IMG/VR virus record: IMGVR_UViG_3300044718_000026
Span: 1-45,897 of that record
Length of the DNA: 45,897 nt
Source: a virus
Direction: 5' to 3' (one strand)
Under the pieces are notes generated by a model, which did no database searches, was not told where the DNA came from, and saw only the letters and a program-made list of their open reading frames with translations. Below, piece after piece: positions 15,363 through 24,829 of this stretch; positions within the stretch are counted from its first letter, which is position 1; each line of letters begins with the position of its first letter. Position numbers and translations under genes: made by a program.

Positions 15363-17354
15363 GTGACGGTACTGGGCAGCCTGGCGGTAAAGCTCGGCAT
15401 TGACCCGACGCAGTTTCGTGACGGCCTAGCGAAAGCGCGCGCCGAGCTCGCCATTTTCAAGGTGAGCACAGACGACAGCTCTAAGTCGACCAGCAAGTTT
15501 TCGACGGCGCTGGACAAGCTCGGCACTAAGGTGCTCGACGGCGCAAAGAGCCTGCTCAAGGGCGCTGCGGCTGCCGGTGGGTTCGCCAGTGCGGCGCTTA
15601 CGGCCGTACCTGCGTTAATCAAGGCAGGCGAGTCGGTCTACTCGTTTGGGCAGGCAGCGGTAGGTGCTGCGCCGATGCTGCTCGGCATCGCGGCCGCTGG
15701 TCTGTTTATCAAGGCCACGTTTACTCGCATCATGCCTGACATTCTCAAGTCGTTCAATCCGTTCATGCAGGCCCTGACGGATGCGGGTAATAGGGCAGGA
15801 CTGCTGGCCTCGGCGGGCATCGAACCGCTAACGCAGAAGTTTGCGGCGCTCAACATGCCGGCTATCTCGTCGGGCATGAACACGATAGCCACGGCAACCA
15901 ACGGCGTGGTTAAGGGAACGCTGGCATGGGCTAACTCGACTGCCGGCGTGATGGCAATCCGCAATATCGTGCAGTCTGCCGGCGATGCGTTTGCGTTCGT
16001 TGCGCCGCATATCGAGCGCGTCGTGATCTCACTGGGCAACATGCTTGGGCGAATCACGGCAGTGTCGACGGCTGCCGGCGCCTCGGGGCTTAGCGGCATT
16101 CTCGATAAGGTCGCTGCCTACTTCGATAAGGTTAATGCTGCCACAGTTCTTAAGGGCATCGATGATCTAAAGACGAAGCTCGCTGCAATTATCCAATTTT
16201 TCAAGGACGTGGCGCATTGGGTTAGCAATGCGATCGAGTTTTTCAAGACGTTCAAGGCTGAGATTTCGGCAGTGTCGACCGTGCTGTCGATCTTGGCTAT
16301 CGTGTTCGGCGGGCCCGTTGCCGCGGTAGTCGCTGCGGTCGGCCTAATTATAAAGTATTGGGATCAACTCAAGGCCGCGTATCAGGCACTTGTCGGCTAC
16401 TTTACGACGAACCCAATCGGTATTGCGTTCCTAGATAATCTGCGTAGCGCGTCCGAGGCTGTTATCGGCCCGCTACAAAAAGCGTGGTCGATGATCTGGA
16501 CTGCTATCGGTCCGGTGCTAACGCAGATCTGGGATAAGATACAGAACCAGTTTATTCCGGCCATGGGTCAGTTCATTGCAGCCATTGCGCCGATAGTCGG
16601 TTTTATGATCGGTGTCCTCGGACCTGTGGTTGCCGCTACCTTTACCGGCATACTTAACGTGATCTCTGGCGTCATCAGCATCATTACCGGCATTATTCAG
16701 GTATTCACTGCGCTGCTGACGGGTAACTGGCAGGGCGCATGGGATGGCGTTGCCAATATCTGCAGCGGCGTCGGCCAGATCATTACCGGGATTATCGGCG
16801 GTGTGTTCGGCGGCCTAGCCGGTATCGTGGGTGGCGGAATTAACGCCGTGATTGGCATCGTGGCGAACCTTCCCGGCATGATTCTCGCCGCGCTAGGTGG
16901 CCTCGGGTCGCTGCTGTATAACGCAGGCGTCGCGCTTATTCAGGGTCTCATTAACGGCATCTACGCGATGCTCGGCTCGATCGGCTCGGCGGCCAGCAGC
17001 GTGGCGAGCACGATCCGCAGCTATCTGCCGTTCAGCCCCGCTAAGAAGGGCCCGCTATCCGGCAGCGGTGCACCCAACATGGCCGGTACGAAGATCGCCA
17101 ACATGCTGGCCTCAGGGATGCTTACGGGCATGCCGGCGGTTGCTGCAGCCGCGGGGCAGCTGGCCGGCGCCGTCGACTTCCCCGGCTCGTCCGGTGGCGT
17201 CGGGACACCCCGAGGGGCGAGTGCGGCGAGTGGGTCCGGCAGGGCCAATCCCGAGCTGCGCATCACCTCGGACGGCAAGATCGGTGCGCTGCTACTCGGG
17301 GTGCTGCAGCAGTCCGCACGCGGCAAGGGCCTCACGGTGGTGAGCGCGCGATGA
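15363..17354 (+). CDS. Tape measure protein
   Basis: The 663-aa protein is Ala/Gly/Ile-rich with an N-terminal LAVKLGIDPTQFRDGLAKAR and long hydrophobic helical stretches (about residues 300-540). Near the end is SYLPFSPAKKGPLSG, a common tape-measure motif. At about 0.15 nm per residue it implies a tail near 100 nm. GTG start immediately after the chaperone stop. Confidence 0.93.
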   Translation: MTVLGSLAVKLGIDPTQFRDGLAKARAELAIFKVSTDDSSKSTSKFSTALDKLGTKVLDGAKSLLKGAAAAGGFASAALTAVPALIKAGESVYSFGQAAVGAAPMLLGIAAAGLFIKATFTRIMPDILKSFNPFMQALTDAGNRAGLLASAGIEPLTQKFAALNMPAISSGMNTIATATNGVVKGTLAWANSTAGVMAIRNIVQSAGDAFAFVAPHIERVVISLGNMLGRITAVSTAAGASGLSGILDKVAAYFDKVNAATVLKGIDDLKTKLAAIIQFFKDVAHWVSNAIEFFKTFKAEISAVSTVLSILAIVFGGPVAAVVAAVGLIIKYWDQLKAAYQALVGYFTTNPIGIAFLDNLRSASEAVIGPLQKAWSMIWTAIGPVLTQIWDKIQNQFIPAMGQFIAAIAPIVGFMIGVLGPVVAATFTGILNVISGVISIITGIIQVFTALLTGNWQGAWDGVANICSGVGQIITGIIGGVFGGLAGIVGGGINAVIGIVANLPGMILAALGGLGSLLYNAGVALIQGLINGIYAMLGSIGSAASSVASTIRSYLPFSPAKKGPLSGSGAPNMAGTKIANMLASGMLTGMPAVAAAAGQLAGAVDFPGSSGGVGTPRGASAASGSGRANPELRITSDGKIGALLLGVLQQSARGKGLTVVSAR

Positions 17355-20059
17355 TCGACCTGCTGCCGCTCGACTTGTCGATCGAGTTTTATCTACTGTC
17401 GGCCTGGCGAGATCTCGTCGGCTACCGCTACGAGCGCGACCCGATCGAGATAACCAGCGGGCGCACCGATGAGATATCCGATCCCGTCCCGTGCGAGTGC
17501 ACGATGACGCTTGACGACAGAGACGGCAGTCTGTCGCCAGATAACCCGGTCGGTGCCTACTACGGCTCGATCGGTCGCAATAACCCGATGCGCCTAACTA
17601 ACAACGTCGCTCGGGACACGTTCGGCCGGATTGTGGCGAACGGTTGGGGGTCGTCCACCACGGGCGATGCGTGGTCGATTTTCAGCACGGCGAGCAAGTA
17701 TGCGGTGACCGGCTCGGCAGGCACGCACTCGTGCAGTCACGGCGACCTACTGACGTCCTACCTTCCGGGCGTGGTGTTTGCTAACGTTGACTTGTCGTTC
17801 ACGGTTTCGCTGCCGATCTCGAACATCACGGGTGACATCGTTTGGCCTGGCGGCATTGTGCTGCGTGGCCAGGATCTAAACAACTACATATTTGCCGCGG
17901 TATTTATCGGCACCGACGAGTCGATCACGATAACGTTTTTCGACTACGTTGCAGGCGTTTATACGTCGATCGGCAGTAGCGTGGTTATTCCTGCTGTTTT
18001 CACGGGGCAAACGCTGGCTATGCGCGCGCAGGTCGAAGACGAAACCGTGCGCATGAAGGTCTGGCCGGCCGCCAGCGCAGAGCCGTACGCGTGGCAGGCA
18101 AGCGGGCAGACGCTGAACTTCCGCAACGCCGGGTGGGTGGGCATCCAATCGTCCGTGGCCGCGGGCAACACGAACACCGCGCCGATCGTGTTTAGCTATG
18201 ACAACCTCACTGTCCGGCTGCCACTGTTCGCAGGCGAAGTAGCGGAGTGGCCGCAGTCCTGGGATCTGTCCGGCGAAGACATCACAACGGCAATCGTGGC
18301 GTCCGGCATCCGTCGCCGGCTGGCGCAGGGCAAGTCTCCGCAGACGTCCACGCTCAAGCGCGGCAACACGACCACAGCGCCGCTGCCGGTGGCCTACTGG
18401 CCGTGCGAGGACGGCAAGGATGCAACCACGCTGGCTAGCGGGCTCGGCGGGCCCCCGATGACGCTAGCGGGCATTACGGAGCTGTCCAGCTATACCGGCT
18501 TCGACGCGTCGGCCGCCTTGCCAGTGACGAAGGCCGGATACTGGGCTGGCGAAATTCCGGGGTATACCGCGACCGGCTTTATTCAGGTCCGGTGGGTAAT
18601 GAATATCCCGAGCTCCGAGCCGGTCGACTTGGGCATCCTCACTCAGCTACACACGACCGGCACCTCGGGCTTCTGGGAAGTGAAGTATCGAGTAGGTGGC
18701 GGGTTAAGCCTCGAAGTGTGGTCTGGCGGCACGCAGATACTCGATAGCGGGGCGATCACGTTTGACCTGATCGACACCGACAGCATGATATCTCTTGAGC
18801 TCACGCAGAACGGCGCTAACGTCGACTGGAAGCTCGCGCGCCTCGAAGTTGGCCAGGTGTCCGGCAACGTCGCTAGCGGTACGCTCACCGGCCGCACACT
18901 CGGCATTGCAGCCCGAGTAATCGTCACGCCGTATCAGGAGGTCGACGGCGTCGCCCTCGGGCATGTGTCGGTCAAAAAGGCGATTACGTCGCTGTTCGAT
19001 CTGTCGAACGAGCTCAACGCGTGGAAGGGCGAGCTGGCCGCGGCACGGCTGGCGCGCCTGTGCGCACAGGAGGGCATTGACTTCTCGCTGGCGGGCAGCG
19101 CGGCAGGCACCGCAGCCATGGGCAGTCAGCTACCGATTGCGCTGCTCGATCTGCTAAACGAGTGTGCGGCTGCAGACCTCGGCACGCTGTGCGAGCCACG
19201 CGGCGTGGTCGGATTCGGCTACCGCACGGGCTCGTCTCTCTACAATCAGGCCGCAGTGTTCACGCTGGACTACTCGGGCGCGCAGGTGAGCGATCCGTTC
19301 AAGCCGGTCATAGATGACCAATTCACCCGCAACGACATCACGCTAAGCCGCACGAACGGTGGGTCGGTCCGGGCGACGCTCGACGTCGGCGATATGTCCA
19401 CGCTGCCGCCCGATCAGGGCGGTGTTGGCCGTGCCGACGACAGCCCGACTATCAACGTCGCCAGTGATGACCTGCTCGCCGGTCCTGCCTACTGGCTGTT
19501 GCACCTCGGCACCGTCAAAGAGACGCGCTACCCGAGCGTCGGCGTTGACATGCGAAACCGCCATGTGTCCAGCGACGCCGCGCTCGTGCGCGCGGTGCGC
19601 GACCTCGGGGTAGATAACCGTTTCATGATCGTTAACCCGAAGGCCGGCCAGACTCCTGATGCGATCACGCAGCTTGCCCGTGGGTACTCACTGCGCCTCG
19701 GCGTGCTCGACTACTTCCTAACGATCAACTCGGCGCCCGAGTCTCCGTATCACGTCGCTGTGGTTGGTGACCCGGCAGCCATTATTGATAGCGACTTCTC
19801 GACACTGTCGATCGGGTACAGCTCGACTGCAGCATCACTCTCCGTCGCTGTGGCCGGCGAAGGTCTGTGGACGACGAGCGCAGGCGACTTCCCGTTCGAC
19901 ATTAAGATCGTTGGTGAAGTGATCCGGGTAACGAACATCACCGGCACGTCGTCTCCACAGACATTTACGGTCACGCGCTCGATCAATGGCGTTGTGAAAT
20001 CACTACCGGCAGGAGCACCCGTGCACGTTGCCAATCCCGTCTATGTGGGTGTGTCGTGA
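17351..20059 (+). CDS. Minor tail protein / tail tip (Dit/Tal-like with LamG-like domain)
   Basis: The 902-aa protein overlaps the tape measure by ATGA. The N-terminus carries the EITSGRTDEISDPVPCECTM motif seen in actinophage tail-tip proteins. The central part (about residues 345-530, beginning ALPVAYWPCEDGKDATTL) looks like a concanavalin/laminin-G fold. The C-terminal part resembles tail hub sequence. It probably combines distal tail, hub and carbohydrate-binding roles. Confidence 0.85.
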   Translation: MIDLLPLDLSIEFYLLSAWRDLVGYRYERDPIEITSGRTDEISDPVPCECTMTLDDRDGSLSPDNPVGAYYGSIGRNNPMRLTNNVARDTFGRIVANGWGSSTTGDAWSIFSTASKYAVTGSAGTHSCSHGDLLTSYLPGVVFANVDLSFTVSLPISNITGDIVWPGGIVLRGQDLNNYIFAAVFIGTDESITITFFDYVAGVYTSIGSSVVIPAVFTGQTLAMRAQVEDETVRMKVWPAASAEPYAWQASGQTLNFRNAGWVGIQSSVAAGNTNTAPIVFSYDNLTVRLPLFAGEVAEWPQSWDLSGEDITTAIVASGIRRRLAQGKSPQTSTLKRGNTTTAPLPVAYWPCEDGKDATTLASGLGGPPMTLAGITELSSYTGFDASAALPVTKAGYWAGEIPGYTATGFIQVRWVMNIPSSEPVDLGILTQLHTTGTSGFWEVKYRVGGGLSLEVWSGGTQILDSGAITFDLIDTDSMISLELTQNGANVDWKLARLEVGQVSGNVASGTLTGRTLGIAARVIVTPYQEVDGVALGHVSVKKAITSLFDLSNELNAWKGELAAARLARLCAQEGIDFSLAGSAAGTAAMGSQLPIALLDLLNECAAADLGTLCEPRGVVGFGYRTGSSLYNQAAVFTLDYSGAQVSDPFKPVIDDQFTRNDITLSRTNGGSVRATLDVGDMSTLPPDQGGVGRADDSPTINVASDDLLAGPAYWLLHLGTVKETRYPSVGVDMRNRHVSSDAALVRAVRDLGVDNRFMIVNPKAGQTPDAITQLARGYSLRLGVLDYFLTINSAPESPYHVAVVGDPAAIIDSDFSTLSIGYSSTAASLSVAVAGEGLWTTSAGDFPFDIKIVGEVIRVTNITGTSSPQTFTVTRSINGVVKSLPAGAPVHVANPVYVGVS

Positions 20060-20559
20060 GTCTGACTAACACGTATCCCGCCGGCAGCCGTGTGACGACG
20101 AGTCAGAATCAGGCTATACCGATCGGCGTTCGTTACGAGCAGCATACTTCGCAGACGGGTATCGTCACGGCTACGGACACAAAAGCGAAGTTTGACACCC
20201 CGATCGAGTCTAACTCTGACGTGGTCGCCTCGGGAACGGGTAACACGGATTTTCTGCTTAACCGCGTCGGTCGCTGGCGCGTCGACCTGGCAACGCGTTT
20301 CCTTAGCAACGCAGGTGGCGGCGAGCGGCACATCTTTGCGCAGCTCGGCTCAACGTTCGATGTGACCAAACGCATCACGTCGCAGACTAATACGAACGTG
20401 GGCACGGTCGGTGTGACCGTATCTTGCAGCACAACATTTCGGATCGCTGCTGCTACAACCCTTATCGTCGGATTGTTTCAGAACTCTGGCGGCACGATGG
20501 CTACCGACGTCACGTTCGGCGGCACTAACCACATATCATTAACCTGGGAGGGCCCGTGA
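20056..20559 (+). CDS. Minor tail protein with C1q/TNF-like jelly roll
   Basis: The 167-aa protein (GTG overlapping the previous stop) has the strand pattern of phage C1q/TNF-like heads: LLNRVGRWRVDLATRF, GGERHIFAQLGS, and a final HISLTWEG. Such domains trimerise at tail tips and bind receptors. Fold assignment is by pattern only. Confidence 0.65.
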   Translation: MSLTNTYPAGSRVTTSQNQAIPIGVRYEQHTSQTGIVTATDTKAKFDTPIESNSDVVASGTGNTDFLLNRVGRWRVDLATRFLSNAGGGERHIFAQLGSTFDVTKRITSQTNTNVGTVGVTVSCSTTFRIAAATTLIVGLFQNSGGTMATDVTFGGTNHISLTWEGP

Positions 20560-20720
20560 TCGACTCTGCGGTTCTGTGGGTATTGGCTGCACTCGGCTTG
20601 TTTTTCCTGGCGCTGTCCGGGCTGCTGGCCGGCGAGGGTGTGCGCGTTTCGCGCATCCTGGCCGCAGTGTGCTTCGCAGTCGACGTGATCCTCGCGATTC
20701 TGGCAACGACCGGGCGATGA
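20556..20720 (+). CDS. Small membrane protein in the tail operon
   Basis: The 54-aa product starts at GTG overlapping the previous stop (GTGA). Two membrane helices (residues about 4-22 and 29-50) flank a short GEGVRVSR loop. Its stop overlaps the next ATG. The role is unknown; a holin-like or anchoring role is possible. Confidence 0.65.
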   Translation: MIDSAVLWVLAALGLFFLALSGLLAGEGVRVSRILAAVCFAVDVILAILATTGR

Positions 20721-21091
20721 TAACGATTATTCAGGGTGTCACGGAAGACATCCTGGCGAAGCAGCTAACCGACAACTTCGGCGCGCCGCTCGATCCGACC
20801 GGGTGGACTATCCATGCGGCCGCCTGCCAGTACAGCGAGGATGGCCCTGTGGTGGCCACCTGGCGCAACACGCCTGGCGAGGGCGAAGGCCAGGCCGACG
20901 TTATCGACGCGACGGACGCCTCGGGCACTAAGTGGGTGGCGCTGCGCATCACGCCGGCACTGACGCTGGGCTGGACATGGTCACGCGGCATACTGCAGTG
21001 CCGCATCACCGACCCGGACGACGAAGCCAACTCGGCGCGCATTATCGATGATCTTGTCCTGATTGATCCGAATTGCGTACCCGAGGAGTAG
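20717..21091 (+). CDS. Minor tail / baseplate-like protein
   Basis: The 124-aa beta-rich protein starts at ATG inside the previous stop (ATGA). It has TIIQGVTEDILAKQLTDNFG at the N-terminus and TWSRGILQCRITDPDDE later, like N-terminal domains of phage tail accessory proteins. Function inferred from location. Confidence 0.65.
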   Translation: MITIIQGVTEDILAKQLTDNFGAPLDPTGWTIHAAACQYSEDGPVVATWRNTPGEGEGQADVIDATDASGTKWVALRITPALTLGWTWSRGILQCRITDPDDEANSARIIDDLVLIDPNCVPEE

Positions 21092-21094
21092 CAA

Positions 21095-21538
21095 ATGGCA
21101 AATGGCGTGTTCAATATCTCGAAAGGCCGGCTAGCGCAGTACGGTGGCCTGCCGCTCACCAACGATGCGATTATCGCCGTTCCGATCGAGGCCACGGGGC
21201 TCGTCGGTGACTCGACAATGATCGATTATGCGGATCTGGCTACGCTGCTAGCTGGCGCCAGTAACGAGCAGACCACGATCGGCCGAAAGACGATGACGAC
21301 GGTAACTGTCACGGTCGACAACTCGGGCGATAAGGTCGACATTGACTGTGACGACTTCACATGGTCCGGTGCGACCGGCAACGCACTCGGCAAAGTAATC
21401 ATGTGTTACGACAACGACACGACCGGCGGCACGGACAGCAGTATTGTACCGATCTCGTATCACGACTTCGTCGCAACGCCTGACGGCAACGATCTCGTGG
21501 TGACTATCGCCTCGGGTGGATTCGCGAGCGCAGGTTAA
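21095..21538 (+). CDS. Minor tail protein
   Basis: The 147-aa protein begins with FNISKGRLAQYGGLP and EATGLVGDSTMIDYADLATLL, a pattern recurrent in actinophage tail regions next to fibre genes. The C-terminal half is beta-rich. GAGGAG is the ribosome site. The exact role is not known. Confidence 0.7.
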   Translation: MANGVFNISKGRLAQYGGLPLTNDAIIAVPIEATGLVGDSTMIDYADLATLLAGASNEQTTIGRKTMTTVTVTVDNSGDKVDIDCDDFTWSGATGNALGKVIMCYDNDTTGGTDSSIVPISYHDFVATPDGNDLVVTIASGGFASAG

Positions 21539-21546
21539 GCTAGCCC

Positions 21547-23601
21547 GTGGCAATCTCGTTTGACCTCACCAACTCGCCGCCCGTAGCGTTTGCCGCGGGT
21601 ACGGGTTCGGTCACGTCTTCGGCGTTCACGCCTGCCGATAAGACACTCGTCGTTATCATGCTTAACGCCGGGTGGTCAAACGGGGGAACGGTCACTGCTG
21701 CTGTAACTGACAGCGGTGGGCACACATGGTCACGTCCGGTCACTGCAGCCGGCGTCACGACCGATGGCGGCGTGTCGGCTGTTGCGTTCTGTTATTTCGC
21801 CACGTCGCCCGGATCGATAACCGTCACGGTGACCTATACGGGATTCGGCGCGAGTGGTGGCGGAAAACATGCGGACATCCTGTGCACGCTCGGCGCTAAG
21901 CCCGTGCAGACGGGTGCTGCGGTAGCCACAGCTCTAAAGACTACCGGCACGGTTGGCACACTTTCGATAACGACAACTAAAGCCGGGTCGCTCGTTATCG
22001 GCGCGAGCAGCGAGGTAACCAACAGTACGATCACTTGGACGGCTAACGCAGCCTGCCAATCGGACCACAACTATCAGGACACCACGGACAGTGTCCGGCT
22101 CGTGGCTTGGACGGCGAAAGCGGTCACGGGCACCCCTGGCGCAACCACGGTGGGCGGCACTTACAGCGCGTCGTGCGAGTCCAATCACGCAGCGTTCGAG
22201 ATCTTGCCGGCCGTCCCGATCAACGTTGCGCTAGGCAAGGCCAGCGAAACCGACACAGCGCGGGCCCTGGCGCGAAAGAAGCGCGGCACACTCGGGAAGG
22301 CCAGCGAGGCCGATACCGCACGCGCGCTGGCACGTAAAAAATCAGTCCCGCTCGGCAAGGCGCACGAGACGGACACCGCACGCGCGCTGGCTGCCAGCCA
22401 CCGCGGAACACTCGGCAAAGCGTCCGAGGTCGACGTCGCACGCGCGCTGGCACGTAAAAAATCAGTCCCGCTCGGCAAGTCCAGCACGACGAACTCGGCG
22501 CGCACGCTGGCGGCGAGCAAGCACGTCGCCCTCGGGAAAGCCAGCGAGACGGACACTGCCCGCGGGCTGGCCGCCAGGAAACGCGGCACTCTCGGCAAGG
22601 CCAGCGAGAGCGATACGTCCCGAGGGTTGACGGCCAGCCATCACGCGCTACTCGGCAGAGCAGGCGCGTCCGACTCTGCCAGGACGCTGGCCGGCAGTAA
22701 ACACGTCGCGCTAGGTAAGGCCAGCACGCCGCAAACGGCAAGGGCGCTCTACCCGCCGCTGCAACGTGCTGGCGAGACGGACTCTGCCAGGGCGCTGGCC
22801 GCCTCGAAGATCGGTCACCTCGGCCAGGCGCGTGAGACGGACATTGCACGAGATCTGGCGCCAGCGCAGGCCCTGCAGCTCACCATCGATCAGGCCAGCG
22901 AGACGGACACTGCCCGCGGGCTGGCCGCCAGCCACCACGGCGCGCTAGGCCAGGCTGCTGGCGCCACGTCGGCCCGAGGCTTGACGCCGAGCAAGCGGGC
23001 AGCACTGGGAACCGCCGGCGAATCCGACACCGCACACGGGCTCTCAGCCGCACATCGCGGCACGCTGGCGGCCGCGCACGAGACGGACACGGCCAGCGCG
23101 CTAACTCGGCGCAGCGGCCTGACCCTCGGGATAGCGACGTCGACCAGCTCGGCGCGCGAGCTACGTCCGTTCAAGATCGTTTCGCTCGAGCGCGCCAGCG
23201 AAACCGACACGGCGCGGCCGCTGCACGGTGGATACAAAGTTTCCCTGCCGGCGGCCGCCGAGCTCGATACCGCCCGAGGGCTGGCGCACAGCCGTGGTGT
23301 GCACGTCGGCACTGCTATAGAGAGCGACGCAGCCCGCCGGCTGATACTTAGCAAACGGGTGAACCTGGCTGTGGCCGTCGAGGTCGACACCGCGGCCGCG
23401 CTGGTCGGCCGGATCGACCGGGTCAACTTCCCGCTGCACGTCGGCGAAGTGGCTATCGCCGGCTATCCGCGTGGCGACGTCGTCGAGCGCCGGCCTGACC
23501 CGACACTCATCACGGTCGCTCGCCTCGGGGCGACCGCGGTGTCTACCCGTTCGCCGTCCGGCGTGGCGGTGCTTGGGCCCTCGATCACAGCGGAGACGTG
23601 A
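21547..23601 (+). CDS. Tail fibre-like protein with about 20 degenerate 20-residue repeats
   Basis: The 684-aa protein has an N-terminal beta domain (residues about 1-220, Thr/Ala/Gly-rich). A repeat region (about 226-625) follows with the unit LGKASETDTARALARKK plus three residues. Conserved positions are A.E.D.AR.L and LG.A. A short C-terminal domain ends it. The N-terminal region resembles phage and bacterial surface proteins of unknown role. The repeats probably make an elongated stalk. GTG start 6 bases after the previous stop. Confidence 0.8.
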   Translation: MAISFDLTNSPPVAFAAGTGSVTSSAFTPADKTLVVIMLNAGWSNGGTVTAAVTDSGGHTWSRPVTAAGVTTDGGVSAVAFCYFATSPGSITVTVTYTGFGASGGGKHADILCTLGAKPVQTGAAVATALKTTGTVGTLSITTTKAGSLVIGASSEVTNSTITWTANAACQSDHNYQDTTDSVRLVAWTAKAVTGTPGATTVGGTYSASCESNHAAFEILPAVPINVALGKASETDTARALARKKRGTLGKASEADTARALARKKSVPLGKAHETDTARALAASHRGTLGKASEVDVARALARKKSVPLGKSSTTNSARTLAASKHVALGKASETDTARGLAARKRGTLGKASESDTSRGLTASHHALLGRAGASDSARTLAGSKHVALGKASTPQTARALYPPLQRAGETDSARALAASKIGHLGQARETDIARDLAPAQALQLTIDQASETDTARGLAASHHGALGQAAGATSARGLTPSKRAALGTAGESDTAHGLSAAHRGTLAAAHETDTASALTRRSGLTLGIATSTSSARELRPFKIVSLERASETDTARPLHGGYKVSLPAAAELDTARGLAHSRGVHVGTAIESDAARRLILSKRVNLAVAVEVDTAAALVGRIDRVNFPLHVGEVAIAGYPRGDVVERRPDPTLITVARLGATAVSTRSPSGVAVLGPSITAET
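22222..23421 (+). repeat. 60-bp coding repeats (about 20 copies)
   Basis: The unit is about 60 bases and most copies have diverged. One block is nearly unchanged: 22317-22359 and 22437-22479 are identical over 43 bases at 120-base spacing (two units), which points to recent duplication or gene conversion. Confidence 0.9.
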
Positions 23602-24035
23602 TGCCAGCACCGGCTACCCGCAGATCGCGCCTCGGGCATGCGGTGTTTGAGGTCTACCTTCTGCTCGCATGCGCACTGATCGGGGTTTCCGGCCTGATTA
23701 CTCCGCACGCCCGAGCTCGATCGGTAGTCGCCGCGTTCCCCGATGGCACGCAAACCGTGTGGTATGTGGGTATCGCCCTCGGCGCCGCGCTGGCGATCTA
23801 CGGGATAGCCCGCGGGGAGATCGAAGGGCTGCTGAAAGAGCGCGCCGCGCTAATCGTTATGTCCGGCCTCAGCGCGTCCTATGCGGTGGCCAGCGTGGCG
23901 TACGGAGGCTGGCCGGCACTGTCCGGCGCATTCCTGTTGATCTCGTTTGCTGTCGCGTGTGCGGTCCGGTCGTGTCAGCTCACCGCGGATTTGACGGCCG
24001 TTCGCACGGAACTGCGCAGGCTGGCAGATCAGTGA
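23601..24035 (+). CDS. Multi-pass membrane protein
   Basis: The 144-aa protein (ATG in TGATG) has four likely membrane helices (about residues 14-35, 52-68, 80-97, 103-121) and a short C-terminal coiled tail (TADLTAVRTELRRLADQ). It lies between tail fibre and lysis genes. It might serve in lysis or as a membrane anchor; no family is recognised. Confidence 0.75.
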   Translation: MPAPATRRSRLGHAVFEVYLLLACALIGVSGLITPHARARSVVAAFPDGTQTVWYVGIALGAALAIYGIARGEIEGLLKERAALIVMSGLSASYAVASVAYGGWPALSGAFLLISFAVACAVRSCQLTADLTAVRTELRRLADQ

Positions 24036-24364
24036 GCTGGCTAGCAATCCTGGCCAACCTGCTAGCAGCCCTCGGCGGTGCCGGCGGGCTCGGCGCTGTG
24101 GTCATCTCAGGAGGGCAGCGGCGAAAACTGGCGGCTGAGGCCAGCAAGTCGGGCGCCGACGCAGCCAAAGTGTTGGCTGATGCGGCAGTCGGGATGCTCG
24201 AACCGTCGCGCGAGCAGATCAGGTATTTCAATCGTGAGCTATCCGTCGCGCTGGCCGCACTCGCCTCGACGCGCGACGAGCTATCCGCTGCGCGCGCGGA
24301 GATAAATAACCTGCGCGGCCAGGTTTCCGAGCTCGACCGCAGGCTGCGGTCGGCCCTCGGATAG
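24032..24364 (+). CDS. Membrane-anchored coiled-coil protein
   Basis: The 110-aa protein (GTG overlapping the previous stop) has one N-terminal membrane segment (LAILANLLAALGGAGGLGAV) and a long coiled coil (about residues 70-105). This is the layout of spanin- or holin-associated small proteins in actinophage lysis regions. Function inferred. Confidence 0.7.
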   Translation: MSWLAILANLLAALGGAGGLGAVVISGGQRRKLAAEASKSGADAAKVLADAAVGMLEPSREQIRYFNRELSVALAALASTRDELSAARAEINNLRGQVSELDRRLRSALG

Positions 24365-24378
24365 GAAGGGGACGGTCG

Positions 24379-24756
24379 ATGTCATTTGTCGACTATCTAC
24401 AGTCGCTCAATATCCGTGCGATTAACGAGCGGCTGACTGCACTAATTGCCCAAGTCAACAGAATGGATACCCGTATGTCACAGCTCCGTGATTACGTCGA
24501 TGCGGTCAACGCCGAAACGACCAGCATCGGTGACGACGTCAAGAAGGTTGCCGACCAGCTCGCCTCGGCGATCAACTCGGGTGACCCTCAGGCGCTGGCC
24601 GACATGGGCAACGCCGTGAGTGCGCTCAAGACTGCCGGCGACGCGCTGCATGCGCTGGCTACCGGCTCGGGCACTGACCCGGTGCCGCCACCCGTGGAAG
24701 GCCCAACCCCGCCGGCTGACAGCACCCCGGCAGCCGACAGTCACCCGACGTCCTAA
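24379..24756 (+). CDS. Coiled-coil protein with Pro-rich tail
   Basis: The 125-aa protein is helical over residues about 10-95 (NERLTALIAQVNRMDTRMSQ onward) and ends in a Pro/Thr/Ser-rich tail. AGGAAGGGGA is the ribosome site. It lies just before the endolysin gene. No catalytic motif is seen. Confidence 0.7.
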   Translation: MSFVDYLQSLNIRAINERLTALIAQVNRMDTRMSQLRDYVDAVNAETTSIGDDVKKVADQLASAINSGDPQALADMGNAVSALKTAGDALHALATGSGTDPVPPPVEGPTPPADSTPAADSHPTS

Positions 24757-24829
24757 CCGTCTGACCCGAGGGCGGCGCCAGTTCCCGAACACCGCGGGGC
24801 TGGCGCCGCTCCCATTAGGAGGCATGCCC

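Noticed and set aside
22220-22849. Leftward 209-aa and 137-aa frames over the tail repeats
   Set aside because: Repeat-driven antisense frames; no start signals and they mirror the ETDTA units.
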